From an uncultured Clostridium sp. (lineage in GTDB: Bacteria; Bacillota; Clostridia; Clostridiales; Clostridiaceae), in the NCBI RefSeq assembly GCF_934754925.1, contig NZ_CAKVJA010000011.1, positions 1 to 59,615 on the forward strand: a stretch of DNA of 59,615 nucleotides, in the 5' to 3' direction. Below are positions 18,009 to 26,933 of this stretch, one piece after another. The notes beneath the pieces were generated by a model. That model saw nothing but the letters and a program-made list of their open reading frames with translations, was not told the DNA's origin and searched no databases. The translations under genes and the position numbers were made by a program. The first letter of the stretch is position 1. Each line of letters opens with the position of its first letter.

Positions 18009-19010
18009 ATGGATGTAATGCAATTTACTCAAGCTCTTTCAAGAATTTGGGTATTGGAAACAAGACTCCTTGATAAGGCCAAAGTAGAAAGAATGTTAGA
18101 AGCTAATTCTGCTGATGAGGTTTTAAAAATACTTGGGGAAACTGAGTATGCAAATATAATGGGCAATGTAAAAAGAGCTGCTGATTATGAAGAAATTCTA
18201 AGCACGGAACTTAAAAGAGTTTATAAATTAGTTTATGAATTATGCCCAGTAAAAGAAATCGTAGATTTAATGAGCATTAAATATAAATACCATAATATTA
18301 AGGTTTTATTAAAAGGAAAATTCTTAAATAAAGATTTTTCAAATATGCTAATAGATTTAGGAAAAGAAGATTTAAGTGATTTAAAGAGAAAAATTGATAC
18401 AGACAATTTCAGAGACTTAAAGGGAAATGTTGAAAAAGCAGTTCTAGAAGTTATGGCTGATTTTGAAGTAAATAAAGATCCTCAAAATATTGATATTATA
18501 GTAGATAGATATATGTTTAAAGAATTAGTAGAAATAAAGAAAGCTTTAAACTATAAATTTACAGATAAACTTGTAAATGCAATTATTGATTCTACAAATA
18601 TTAGAACCTTATTAAGAATTAAAAAGCAAGGTAAGGGAAGAGAATTTGCTTCAGAAGTATTAGTTAATGGTGGATCTATAAGCAAAGATACATTAGTATC
18701 TATATTAAATGAAACGCCAGAAAATATTATTTCAAAATTAAGCACAAGTGTATATTCTGATTTAATAAAAGACGGTGTTGAAGGATATATAGCTACAAAT
18801 TCAGCAAATCTTTTAGAAAAGTTAAGTGATAATTATATTATGGATCTTATGAAAACTGGTAAGCTAGTAACATTTGGGCCAGAAAGAATTTTATCATACA
18901 TTTATGCTAAGGAAACAGAAATTAAAATAATAAGAATTATTATGGTAGGAAAGCTTAATAATATTGCTGAGGAAGTAATCAGAGAAAGGCTGCGTGATAT
19001 TTATGTATAA
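18009..19010 (+). CDS. ntpC: V-type ATPase central stalk subunit C (d subunit)
   Basis: 333 residues, predicted nearly all helical, with the funnel-shaped socket fold that couples the central shaft to the K ring. Family cues are MDVMQFTQALSRIWVLETRLL at the N-terminus, the middle MSIKYKYHNIKVLLKGK, and the C-terminal FGPERILSYIYAKETEIKII and RIIMVGKLNNI. It starts behind AGGAGGGG and overlaps the next gene by 8 bp. Confidence 0.92.
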   Translation: MDVMQFTQALSRIWVLETRLLDKAKVERMLEANSADEVLKILGETEYANIMGNVKRAADYEEILSTELKRVYKLVYELCPVKEIVDLMSIKYKYHNIKVLLKGKFLNKDFSNMLIDLGKEDLSDLKRKIDTDNFRDLKGNVEKAVLEVMADFEVNKDPQNIDIIVDRYMFKELVEIKKALNYKFTDKLVNAIIDSTNIRTLLRIKKQGKGREFASEVLVNGGSISKDTLVSILNETPENIISKLSTSVYSDLIKDGVEGYIATNSANLLEKLSDNYIMDLMKTGKLVTFGPERILSYIYAKETEIKIIRIIMVGKLNNIAEEVIRERLRDIYV

Positions 19011-19314
19011 GAAAATCGGTGTAGTTGGTGATAAAGACTCAGTTTTAGCATTCAAAGCTATTGGAATAGATGTATTTCCAGTTGTAGAAGCTGATGAGGC
19101 TAGAATCGCTGTTGATAGAATGGCTATGAATGGATATGCAGTTATCTTCATAACAGAGCAAGTTGCAGTAACTATTGAAGAAACAATTGAACGTTACAAT
19201 AAGCAAATGCTTCCTGCTATAATCTTAATTCCAAGTAATCAAGGAACTCTAAACATAGGTTCAAAGAGAATCAGCGATAGCGTAGAAAAAGCTGTTGGTG
19301 TAAATATTTTATAG
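19003..19314 (+). CDS. ntpG: V-type ATPase central shaft subunit G (F subunit)
   Basis: 103 residues. It opens MYKKIGVVGDKDSVLAFKAI, the usual beginning of V-ATPase subunit F, and continues with FITEQVAVTIEETIERY and ILIPSNQG. I prefer ATG 19003 over the upstream in-frame GTG at 18994, because it yields the conserved N-terminus. The GAAAGG ribosome binding site is, however, nearer the ideal distance from the GTG. It overlaps ntpC by 8 bp, so translation is probably coupled. It binds subunit D in the rotor shaft. Confidence 0.9.
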   Translation: MYKKIGVVGDKDSVLAFKAIGIDVFPVVEADEARIAVDRMAMNGYAVIFITEQVAVTIEETIERYNKQMLPAIILIPSNQGTLNIGSKRISDSVEKAVGVNIL

Positions 19315-19331
19315 GAAGGCAGGTTAGAAAT

Positions 19332-21101
19332 TTGAAGACCGGAAGAATAATCAAGGTTGCAGGTCCTTTAGTTGTTGCTGAAGGAATGGACGAAGCAAAT
19401 ATTTATGATATGGTTAAGGTTGGAGAAAAAGGTCTTATCGGAGAAATCATTGAAATGAGAGGCGATAAGGCATCTATCCAAGTTTACGAAGAAACTACAG
19501 GAATAGGGCCAGGGGACCCAGTTGTTACAACTGGAGAACCATTAAGTATAGAACTTGGGCCAGGGCTTATAGAGTCAATGTTTGATGGAATACAAAGACC
19601 TCTAGATGCATTTGAAAAAGTAGCTCAATCACCATTCTTAACAAAAGGTGTTTCAGTTACTTCATTAAATAGAGAAAGAGTTTGGACTTTTAACCCTACA
19701 GTTGCAGTTGGAGATAAAGTTGAAGCTGGAGATGTAATAGGAACAGTTCAAGAAACTGCTGTTGTGTTACATAAAATAATGGTTCCTTATGGAATAGAAG
19801 GGACTGTTAAAGAAATAAAGAGCGGAGATTTCACAGTTGTTGATACAGTTTGTGTTGTTGAAACAGCTAAAGGAGATAGAGAAGTTCAATTAATGCAAAA
19901 ATGGCCTGCAAGAAAAGGTAGACCATATGCACAAAAATTAAAGCCAGAAGCTCCAATGACTACAGGTCAAAGAGTTATCGATACATTCTTCCCAGTAGCT
20001 AAGGGGGGGGCTGCAGCCGTACCAGGTCCTTTCGGAGCAGGTAAGACAGTTGTTCAACACCAAATTGCAAAATGGGGAGATGCTGAAATAGTTGTTTACG
20101 TTGGATGCGGTGAGCGTGGTAACGAAATGACAGACGTTCTTAACGAGTTCCCAGAATTAAAAGACCCTAAAACTGGTGAATCTCTAATGAAGAGAACAGT
20201 TCTTATAGCTAATACTTCAAATATGCCAGTTGCTGCCAGAGAAGCTTGTATATACACAGGTATAACAATAGCTGAATACTTTAGAGATATGGGATACTCA
20301 GTATCAATTATGGCTGACTCTACTTCAAGATGGGCTGAGGCATTAAGAGAAATGTCAGGTAGACTTGAAGAAATGCCAGGGGATGAAGGTTATCCAGCAT
20401 ACTTAGGTTCAAGACTTTCTGACTACTATGAAAGAGCTGGTAAAGTTGTTTGTTTAGGTAAAGATGGAAGACAAGGTGCAGTTACTGCAATCGGTGCAGT
20501 TTCGCCTCCAGGAGGAGACTTATCTGAGCCAGTTACACAATCAACATTAAGAATAGTTAAAGTTTTCTGGGGATTAGATGCTCAACTTGCATATAAGAGA
20601 CACTTCCCAGCTATAAACTGGATTAATTCATATTCATTATATGCTGATACTGTAGATGGATACTTAAATAAAACAGTTGCTGAAGATTGGTCTGCATTAA
20701 GACAAGAAGCAATGGCTTTACTTCAAGAAGAATCAGGTTTACAAGAAATCGTAAGCTTAGTAGGTATAGATGCATTATCTGAAAAAGATAGATTAAAATT
20801 AGAAGTTGCTAAGTCTGTAAGAGAAGACTATTTACAACAAAATGGTTTCCACGAAATAGACACTTATACTTCATTAGATAAACAATACAAAATGTTAAAG
20901 CTTGTATTATTATTCAGAAAAGAAGCTGAAAGAGCTTTAGATGCAGGTGTTTACTTAGATAAAATCTTAGAATTAGAAGTAAGAGATAAGATTGCAAGAA
21001 GTAAATATATCCATGAAGATAACATATCTAGAATGGATGAAATTGCTGCTGAATTAAGAGCTAACATTGATACTTTAATCAACGAAGGAGGGGTTCTTTA
21101 A
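19332..21101 (+). CDS. ntpA: V-type ATPase catalytic subunit A
   Basis: 589 residues. The catalytic P-loop is GPFGAGKTV near residue 236. Upstream is the A-subunit-specific insertion (about residues 110-200). MADSTSRWAEALREMSGRLE is a catalytic signature. The arrangement KGGAAAVPGPFGAGKT distinguishes A from B. The start is TTG 19332 behind AGGAAGGCAGG. Its last base overlaps the first base of ntpB (the stop and start codons overlap as TAATG). With NtpB it forms the hexameric head that makes or hydrolyses ATP. Confidence 0.97.
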   Translation: MKTGRIIKVAGPLVVAEGMDEANIYDMVKVGEKGLIGEIIEMRGDKASIQVYEETTGIGPGDPVVTTGEPLSIELGPGLIESMFDGIQRPLDAFEKVAQSPFLTKGVSVTSLNRERVWTFNPTVAVGDKVEAGDVIGTVQETAVVLHKIMVPYGIEGTVKEIKSGDFTVVDTVCVVETAKGDREVQLMQKWPARKGRPYAQKLKPEAPMTTGQRVIDTFFPVAKGGAAAVPGPFGAGKTVVQHQIAKWGDAEIVVYVGCGERGNEMTDVLNEFPELKDPKTGESLMKRTVLIANTSNMPVAAREACIYTGITIAEYFRDMGYSVSIMADSTSRWAEALREMSGRLEEMPGDEGYPAYLGSRLSDYYERAGKVVCLGKDGRQGAVTAIGAVSPPGGDLSEPVTQSTLRIVKVFWGLDAQLAYKRHFPAINWINSYSLYADTVDGYLNKTVAEDWSALRQEAMALLQEESGLQEIVSLVGIDALSEKDRLKLEVAKSVREDYLQQNGFHEIDTYTSLDKQYKMLKLVLLFRKEAERALDAGVYLDKILELEVRDKIARSKYIHEDNISRMDEIAAELRANIDTLINEGGVL

Positions 21102-22483
21102 TGCTTAAGGAGTATAGAACAATTACAGAAGTTGTTGGTCCTTTAATGGTTGTTGAAGGAGTTAGCGGTGTTAAGTATGACGAACTAGTTGAAGTTGAAT
21201 TACAAACTGGTGAATTAAGAAGAGGTAAGGTTCTAGAAGTTAATGGAACTAAAGCAATGGTTCAATTATTCGAAGGATCATCAGGAATTAACCTAAAAGG
21301 AACTAAGGCTAAATTCTTAGGAAAGCCACTTCAATTAGGTGTATCAGAAGATATGCTAGGAAGAGTATTTGATGGAATGGGTCATCCAATTGATAACGGT
21401 CCAAAAATAATACCAGAAAAGCAATTAGATATAAATGGGGAAGCAATTAACCCAGTATCAAGAAATTACCCATCAGAATTTATACAAACAGGTATATCTG
21501 CAATTGATGGATTAAATACACTTGTTAGAGGACAAAAGTTACCAGTGTTCTCTGCATCAGGTCTTCCACATGCTCAATTAGCTGCACAAATAGCAAGACA
21601 AGCGACTGTTTTAAATTCAGATGCTAACTTTGCCGTTGTTTTTGCTGCTATAGGTATAACATTCGAAGAATCTCAATTCTTCGTTGATGAATTCAAGAAG
21701 ACAGGTGCTATAGATAATGCTGTATTATTTATGAACTTAGCTTCTGACCCAGCTATCGAAAGAATAGCTACACCAAGAATGGCATTAACAGCTGCTGAAT
21801 TCTTAGCATACGAAAAAGATATGCACGTTCTTGTTATCATGACAGATATAACTAACTATGCTGAAGCTTTAAGAGAAGTTTCTGCAGCTAGAAAAGAAGT
21901 TCCAGGTAGAAGAGGTTACCCAGGTTACTTATATACTGACCTTTCTACATTATATGAAAGAGCAGGTAGAATTAATGGAAGAGGTGGTTCAATTACACAA
22001 ATTCCAATATTAACAATGCCTGAAGAAGATAAAACTCACCCAATTCCAGACTTAACTGGATATATTACAGAAGGACAAATTATCCTTTCAAGAGAGTTAT
22101 ATAAGAAAGGTATTATGCCACCAATTGACGTATTACCATCACTTTCAAGACTTAAAGATAAAGGTATAGGTAAAGGTAAGACTAGAGAAGACCATGCTGA
22201 TACAATGAACCAATTATTCTCAGCTTATGCACAAGGTAAGCAAGCTAAAGAATTATCAGCAATCTTAGGAGAATCTGCTTTATCTGAAACAGATAAGAAG
22301 TTTGCTAAGTTTGCAGAAGCATTTGAAGAACAATATGTTTCTCAAGGTTTCGAAGCAAATAGATCAATCGAAGAAACTTTAAATATAGGTTGGAAATTAC
22401 TTACGATTCTTCCTAAGACAGAACTTAAGAGAATCAGAGATGAATATCTTGAAAAGTATATGCCAAAGGGAGATGAAGAGTAG
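21101..22483 (+). CDS. ntpB: V-type ATPase regulatory subunit B
   Basis: 460 residues. The P-loop position holds the degenerate FSASGLPHAQLAAQIARQA near residue 150, as in all B subunits, so it is non-catalytic. VIMTDITNYAEALREVSAAR and the arginine region PGRRGYPGYLYTDLSTLYER supply residues to the A-B interface. AGGAGGGG precedes the ATG. It begins at the ntpA stop codon. Confidence 0.97.
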   Translation: MLKEYRTITEVVGPLMVVEGVSGVKYDELVEVELQTGELRRGKVLEVNGTKAMVQLFEGSSGINLKGTKAKFLGKPLQLGVSEDMLGRVFDGMGHPIDNGPKIIPEKQLDINGEAINPVSRNYPSEFIQTGISAIDGLNTLVRGQKLPVFSASGLPHAQLAAQIARQATVLNSDANFAVVFAAIGITFEESQFFVDEFKKTGAIDNAVLFMNLASDPAIERIATPRMALTAAEFLAYEKDMHVLVIMTDITNYAEALREVSAARKEVPGRRGYPGYLYTDLSTLYERAGRINGRGGSITQIPILTMPEEDKTHPIPDLTGYITEGQIILSRELYKKGIMPPIDVLPSLSRLKDKGIGKGKTREDHADTMNQLFSAYAQGKQAKELSAILGESALSETDKKFAKFAEAFEEQYVSQGFEANRSIEETLNIGWKLLTILPKTELKRIRDEYLEKYMPKGDEE

Positions 22484-22486
22484 AAT

Positions 22487-23131
22487 ATGGCAAAATTAAA
22501 TGTCAATCCTACTAGAATGGAGCTATCTAAGCTGAAGAAAAGATTAGTTACTGCAGCAAGAGGGCATAAGCTTCTTAAAAACAAACAAGATGAGTTAATG
22601 AGACAATTTATTAATCTTGTTAAATATAACAATGAATTAAGAAAATCAGTAGAAGCTGAACTTGAAGGTTCATTTAAAGATTTCGTTATGGCTAGTGCTG
22701 TAATGAGTTCTGAATTTTTAGAAGAAGCAGTTGCTTATCCAAAAGATAGTGTATCTGTTGAAGTAGGAACAAAAAACATAATGAGTGTTAATGTTCCGCA
22801 AATGAAATTCCACAGACAATTACAAGATAGTGAAGGAAGCATTTATCCATATGGTTTTGCCAATACATCTTCTGAATTAGATGATGCTATAGGAAAGCTA
22901 GAATCTATACTTCCTAAGCTTCTTGAATTAGCTGAAGTTGAAAAATCAACACAGTTAATGGCTGATGAAATTGAAAAGACAAGAAGAAGAGTTAATGCGC
23001 TTGAATATATGACTATTCCTCAATTAGAAGAAACAATTAAGTTCATTAGAATGAAGCTTGATGAAAATGAAAGAGGAGCTTTAACTAGATTAATGAAGGT
23101 TAAGGATATAATTAACGCAAGAGCAGAATAA
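22487..23131 (+). CDS. ntpD: V-type ATPase central shaft subunit D
   Basis: 214 residues, long antiparallel coiled coil with the conserved N-terminus NVNPTRMELSKLKKRL and C-terminal RRRVNALEYMTIPQLEETIK. It is the rotor shaft that turns inside the A3B3 head. It starts 3 bp after ntpB and is the last gene before the operon terminator. Subunits H and J of the E. hirae operon are not found here. Confidence 0.95.
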   Translation: MAKLNVNPTRMELSKLKKRLVTAARGHKLLKNKQDELMRQFINLVKYNNELRKSVEAELEGSFKDFVMASAVMSSEFLEEAVAYPKDSVSVEVGTKNIMSVNVPQMKFHRQLQDSEGSIYPYGFANTSSELDDAIGKLESILPKLLELAEVEKSTQLMADEIEKTRRRVNALEYMTIPQLEETIKFIRMKLDENERGALTRLMKVKDIINARAE

Positions 23132-23150
23132 ATCTTTACATTATCACAAT

Positions 23151-23187
23151 AGGGAGTTGCTTTATGCAGCTCCCTTAAACTTTTTCT
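23151..23187 (+). terminator. Terminator of the V-ATPase operon
   Basis: AGGGAGTTGC and GCAGCTCCCT pair (one G-T wobble) around TTTAT, followed by TTAAACTTTTTC. It lies 19 bp after ntpD. Confidence 0.88.
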
Positions 23188-23281
23188 TTAATTATATATT
23201 TGATAATGAAGTAAATTAATAGTATAATGCTAATAGAATACATAATATTGCATATTATGATAATTTTTAAGGAGAATCTTA

Positions 23282-24235
23282 ATGAAATATTTACTAGCGA
23301 CAATAATAGCTTTTTCTACAGTATTTATTTTAACACCAATACTTATGAAATTAGCTTTTAAATATAATTTTACTGATAAACCCACTAAGAGAAAAAAACA
23401 TAAAGGTGAAACACCACTTTGTGGTGGAATTGCTATGTTTATTGGATTCTTTATAGCATATTTTATTGCTTTTTATAATTATAATTTTGATGAAAAATAT
23501 GGAATATTTATAGGGTCACTATTAATATTAATTATAGGAATAGTAGATGATTATTATAAGAGTATAGGAAAAGAATTTGGTATTGCTCCAAGGTTGATAG
23601 TTCAACTTTTAGCTGCAGTAATTGTATTTAAGTCTGGAATTTCTTTTGAGGGATTTACCAATCCTTTTACAGATGAATACATAACATTAGCACCTATAGT
23701 CCAATTTGTACTTACTATAACATGGATTTTTGGTGTTACTACTGTAATAAATTGGTCAGATGGAATGGATGGATTAGCTGGAGGTTTATCATTTATTTCA
23801 GCAATGACTTTTGCAGCAACAGCTATAATATTAGGTCAACCTCCATCACTATTATTTTCACTTATAACGGCAGGAGTTGTATTAGCATTTTTATATTACA
23901 ATAAATATCCAGCAAAGGTATTTATGGGGGATTCAGGAGCTAATTTTTTAGGATTTATTTTAAGTATAATTGCCTTAGATGGTGCCTTTAAGGGCGCAAC
24001 AATATTAAGCTTAATGATACCGATTTTAGCTTTAGCTGTTCCGATATTTGATAATATATTTGTTATATTTAAGAGGTTTTCAGAAGGAAAACCTATATAT
24101 CAAGCAGATAGAAGTCAGATACACTATAGGCTTCAAGAAAAAGGATTGAATACTACTCAAGTAGTAACGTTTATAAGTGTAATTAGTCTGACTTGTAGTA
24201 TTATTTCTATATTATTACTACTAATAAAATTTTAA
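23282..24235 (+). CDS. tagO: Undecaprenyl-phosphate GlcNAc-1-phosphate transferase (TagO/WecA, MraY family)
   Basis: 317-residue membrane enzyme that transfers GlcNAc-1-phosphate from UDP-GlcNAc to undecaprenyl phosphate, the first step for teichoic acids or other secondary wall polymers. About ten membrane helices are seen. Motifs: TDKPTKRKKHKGETPLCGG at about 32, IVDDYYKSIGKEFGIAPRL with the Asp-Asp pair, NWSDGMDGLAGG, FMGDSGANFLGF, and the cytoplasmic loop RSQIHYRLQEKG. The last separates the WecA/TagO group from MraY. AAGGAG precedes the ATG. It is monocistronic, between the V-ATPase terminator and the SAM riboswitch promoter. Confidence 0.88.
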   Translation: MKYLLATIIAFSTVFILTPILMKLAFKYNFTDKPTKRKKHKGETPLCGGIAMFIGFFIAYFIAFYNYNFDEKYGIFIGSLLILIIGIVDDYYKSIGKEFGIAPRLIVQLLAAVIVFKSGISFEGFTNPFTDEYITLAPIVQFVLTITWIFGVTTVINWSDGMDGLAGGLSFISAMTFAATAIILGQPPSLLFSLITAGVVLAFLYYNKYPAKVFMGDSGANFLGFILSIIALDGAFKGATILSLMIPILALAVPIFDNIFVIFKRFSEGKPIYQADRSQIHYRLQEKGLNTTQVVTFISVISLTCSIISILLLLIKF

Positions 24236-24249
24236 TTTAGAAAAAAGTA

Positions 24250-24278
24250 TTTACAAATACTGAAAAATTTTGTATAAT
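24250..24278 (+). promoter_or_regulatory. SigA promoter of the SAM-riboswitch transcript
   Basis: TTTACA (24250-24255) and TATAAT (24273-24278) with 17-bp spacing. The riboswitch P1 stem begins about 10 bp after the -10 box, as expected for transcription starting at the aptamer. Confidence 0.75.
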
Positions 24279-24286
24279 TTAATAAA

Positions 24287-24455
24287 ATCTTATCAAGAGT
24301 GGTGGAGGGACTGGCCCGTTGAAACCCAGCAACCTGTTATAGATGATAAATGACAAGTGGCAAGTTAATATTAATAACTTGTAATTTGTTGCTTGAAACT
24401 TGTTATTATCCGAACGTGGTGCTAATTCCAACAGCTTTAGGCTGATAGATAAGGG
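24287..24455 (+). ncRNA. SAM-I (S-box) riboswitch aptamer with an enlarged variable arm
   Basis: The S-box core is easy to read: P1 strands CTTATC (24289-24294) and GATAAG (24448-24453), then GAGTGGTGGAGGGACTGGCC, GAAACCCAGCAACC and GGTGCTAATTCCAACAG. The variable arm between AACC and GGTGC carries about 66 extra nt (24345-24410), built from reiterated CAAGT/ACTTG units that can fold back on themselves. CTTTAGG at 24435-24441 is repeated in the terminator 3' arm and can therefore pair with the terminator 5' arm CCTGAAG as an antiterminator. High SAM should favour termination and shut off metF-luxS. Confidence 0.93.
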
Positions 24456-24479
24456 TATTTTTATAGGCATAGTATTTTT

Positions 24480-24511
24480 AAACCTGAAGGAAATATCCTT
24501 TAGGTTTTTTT
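24480..24511 (+). terminator. Riboswitch-controlled intrinsic terminator
   Basis: AAACCTGAAGGA pairs with TCCTTTAGGTTT (one G-T wobble) around a four-base loop, followed by a T-run. It lies between the SAM aptamer and metF, so it is the expression platform rather than the end of tagO. Confidence 0.9.
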
Positions 24512-24626
24512 ATTTTTATAAAAAGAATAAGCAATAAAAATAAGAATAAAAATTTATTAAAGAATTTTAGTTAGTGTAATATATCATAAGCTAAAAGTTG
24601 CTAAATAATTTAAAGGGGGCATTTTT

Positions 24627-25514
24627 GTGAAGATTAATGAATTATTTAATAATAAGGAGTTAGTATTTTCCTTTGAGATATTTCCGCCAAAGGTTACATC
24701 ATCAATTAGTACTATTTATAATACTTTAGAAGAATTAAAGGATTTAAAACCAGATTTTATTAGTGTAACTTATGGAGCAGGGGGAAGTTTGACTAATAAT
24801 AGGACAACTGAATTATCATCACTTGTAAAAGAAAAATATGGGGTAGAATCAGTAGCACATTTGACATGTATATCATCTACTAAGGAAGAAATAGATATTA
24901 TATTAGATGATTTAAAAAGAAAGGGCGTAGAAAATATATTAGCCTTAAGAGGAGATATTCCTGTTGGGCAAGATCCTAAAGGAGAATTTAAATATGCATA
25001 TGAGCTAATATCCCATATAAAAAAGAGAGGAGATTTTAATGTTTTGGGAGCATGCTACCCCGAAGGGCATGTGAAAGGCAGAGATTTTAAAGAAGATATG
25101 CTGCATTTAAAATTAAAGGAGGAAATGGGGGCAACTCAATTTATTTCTCAATTATTTTTTGATAATAATTACTTTTACAATATGTTAGAGGAAAAAGAAA
25201 AATTAGGAATTAAATCACCGATTCAAGCAGGAATTATGCCAGTAGTAAATAAAAATCAAATAGAAAGAATATCCTCTTTATGCGGTGCTTATGTTCCAGA
25301 AAAGTTTATTAAAATAATGAATAAATATGAATATGATAAGGATGCTTTAAGAGAAGCTGGGATTGCATATGCTGTTGAACAAATAGTAGATTTAGTTTCT
25401 ACAGGTGTAGATGGAATTCATCTATATACAATGAATAATCCCTATGTAGCAAGAAGAATACATGAAAATATAAACACAATTATAAATTCAATTAATAATA
25501 AAAAAGTTGTTTAA
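24627..25514 (+). CDS. metF: 5,10-methylenetetrahydrofolate reductase
   Basis: 295 residues. Reduces methylene-THF to methyl-THF, the methyl donor for methionine synthesis. It begins VFSFEIFPPKVTSS, carrying the conserved catalytic glutamate. FISVTYGAGGS is the FAD/folate-binding region, and LALRGDIP and FISQLFFDNNYF are family motifs. The start is GTG 24627 behind AAAGGGGGC. A SAM riboswitch upstream fits methionine-cycle control. luxS follows after 15 bp with its own AGGAGGG, so the two form an operon that links methyl supply to recycling of S-ribosylhomocysteine. Confidence 0.94.
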   Translation: MKINELFNNKELVFSFEIFPPKVTSSISTIYNTLEELKDLKPDFISVTYGAGGSLTNNRTTELSSLVKEKYGVESVAHLTCISSTKEEIDIILDDLKRKGVENILALRGDIPVGQDPKGEFKYAYELISHIKKRGDFNVLGACYPEGHVKGRDFKEDMLHLKLKEEMGATQFISQLFFDNNYFYNMLEEKEKLGIKSPIQAGIMPVVNKNQIERISSLCGAYVPEKFIKIMNKYEYDKDALREAGIAYAVEQIVDLVSTGVDGIHLYTMNNPYVARRIHENINTIINSINNKKVV

Positions 25515-25529
25515 TATAGGAGGGTAACA

Positions 25530-25985
25530 ATGAATAAGGTAGAAAGTTTTGAATTAGATCACAGAAAGGTTAAAGCACCGTATATAAGAAAATGCTGTTT
25601 ATTAAATGGCCCACAAGGAGATTTTGTAACAAAGTTTGATATCAGATTTTTACAACCTAATAAAGAAGCTTTTGGAACTGCTGCTATGCATGGGTTAGAA
25701 CATTTATTAGCATATGAACTTAGAAATAATTTAGAGGGAATAATAGATTTTTCACCAATGGGATGCAGAACAGGATTTTATTTAAGTATTTTTGGTGATA
25801 GAGAAGCTTGTGATATAAAAGTAGCAGTGGAAAATGCATTAAATGAAGTTTTAAAGGCAACAGAAGTACCAGCAGCTAATGATATACAATGTGGAAATTA
25901 TAGAGATTTATCATTATTTGGTGCTAAAGAATATGCTAAAGAAGCGTTAGAAAAGGGATTTTCTTTAAATATTTATGGTGAATAG
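25530..25985 (+). CDS. luxS: S-ribosylhomocysteine lyase (LuxS)
   Basis: 151 residues, standard length. Cleaves S-ribosylhomocysteine to homocysteine and DPD, the AI-2 precursor. The metal ligands H54 and H58 are in MHGLEHLL with catalytic E57, the catalytic cysteine is C79 in MGCRTGFYL, and the third metal ligand is C121 in CGNYRD. All key residues are present. As the second gene after metF behind a SAM riboswitch, its expression should fall when SAM is plentiful. Confidence 0.96.
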   Translation: MNKVESFELDHRKVKAPYIRKCCLLNGPQGDFVTKFDIRFLQPNKEAFGTAAMHGLEHLLAYELRNNLEGIIDFSPMGCRTGFYLSIFGDREACDIKVAVENALNEVLKATEVPAANDIQCGNYRDLSLFGAKEYAKEALEKGFSLNIYGE

Positions 25986-26029
25986 TTAAATAATTATTTG
26001 TAATATAAAATCTAATATAATTTTAATAA

Positions 26030-26069
26030 GCAAGGTTAGGTGCTTTTTAGCATATAATCTTGTTTTTTT
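26030..26069 (+). terminator. Terminator of metF-luxS
   Basis: CAAGGTTAGGTGCT and AGCATATAATCTTG form an imperfect stem with a TTTT loop, followed by a run of seven T. It begins 45 bp after luxS. Confidence 0.8.
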
Positions 26070-26149
26070 AATGATTTTAAATAAATTTTAGTAATATTTA
26101 AATGGAAAATATTAAAATATAAAATAGAGTATTATATTAGGTGAATAAT

Positions 26150-26179
26150 ATGGCAAAATGTCTAAAATTGTACTATAAT
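26150..26179 (+). promoter_or_regulatory. Candidate promoter of the agrA-agrC1 operon
   Basis: A perfect TATAAT at 26174-26179 has no good -35 box; ATGGCA or TGGCAA at 26150-26156 is the best at 17-18 bp. A strong -10 with a poor -35 would suit an activator-dependent promoter. I see no clear LytTR direct repeats here. Confidence 0.3.
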
Positions 26180-26210
26180 ATATGTAAATGTATATTTTAG
26201 GGGGACAGCT

Positions 26211-26933
26211 ATGAATATATTATTAGTTGAGGATGAAAAAATTCAACGTGAAGCATTAGCGTCAATAATTAAATCAAATTTTGTTGATGTTAGAATATAT
26301 GAAGCAGCTTCTGAAAAGGAAGCTATTAAAATTGTTAATCAAAAAGACATACATTTATTTTTTATCGATATTCACTTGAAAGATTCATCAGGATTAGAAC
26401 TTGCAAAAAAAATACGACAACATGAAAATCATTCTTTAACTGGAATAGTATTTGTAACAGGGGAATTTGTACACATTATAGAAGCATTTAAAAATGTTCA
26501 TTGTTATGATTTTATAGTAAAACCGTATAAGGAAAAAGATATTATAAATATTGTTGATGTTTTTTTAAACTCAACGCCGTTAAGAAATATTAAAGAAGGA
26601 AAGTATTCTTTTATAGATATAGATTCTAATATATCTATAAAATTATATCATAATGATATTATCTATATAGAGTATATTGATAAAAGTTGTAATATTCATA
26701 CTATCAATGGAGTATACAATGTTAAAAGAACATCTTTAGTAAAGCTTTTAAATAATTTAAGGAATGAAAATATACTTCAAACACATAGATCATTTGCTAT
26801 TAATATAAAATATATAACTGAAATTGAAAAAAATTATGAAAAGGTATGGAGTATTAAATTAAGGGGATGTGATGATGTGGTTTTATTAAGCTACACATAT
26901 AGACAAGCATTTTTAAGGGGGATTGAACAATGA
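26211..26933 (+). CDS. LytTR-family response regulator (AgrA/VirR-like)
   Basis: 240 residues. Receiver domain 1-120: MNILLVEDEK with acidic E7 and D8, phospho-acceptor D53 in FFIDIHLKDSSG, conserved T in VFVTGE, and K in FIVKPYKEKD. The LytTR DNA-binding domain (about 135-240) includes NDIIYIEYIDKSCNIHT and LQTHRSFAINIKYITEIEK. Such regulators bind promoters as dimers and are phosphorylated by AgrC-type kinases. It overlaps the kinase gene as ATGA. It is the AgrA of the locus; two kinases (26930 and 29190) could feed it. Confidence 0.93.
   Translation: MNILLVEDEKIQREALASIIKSNFVDVRIYEAASEKEAIKIVNQKDIHLFFIDIHLKDSSGLELAKKIRQHENHSLTGIVFVTGEFVHIIEAFKNVHCYDFIVKPYKEKDIINIVDVFLNSTPLRNIKEGKYSFIDIDSNISIKLYHNDIIYIEYIDKSCNIHTINGVYNVKRTSLVKLLNNLRNENILQTHRSFAINIKYITEIEKNYEKVWSIKLRGCDDVVLLSYTYRQAFLRGIEQ

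Noticed and set aside
26070..26210. LytTR direct repeats as an autoregulatory site ahead of the response regulator gene
   Set aside because: I searched for paired ACAGTTnAG-like or CCAGTT-like repeats and found none clear enough to list.
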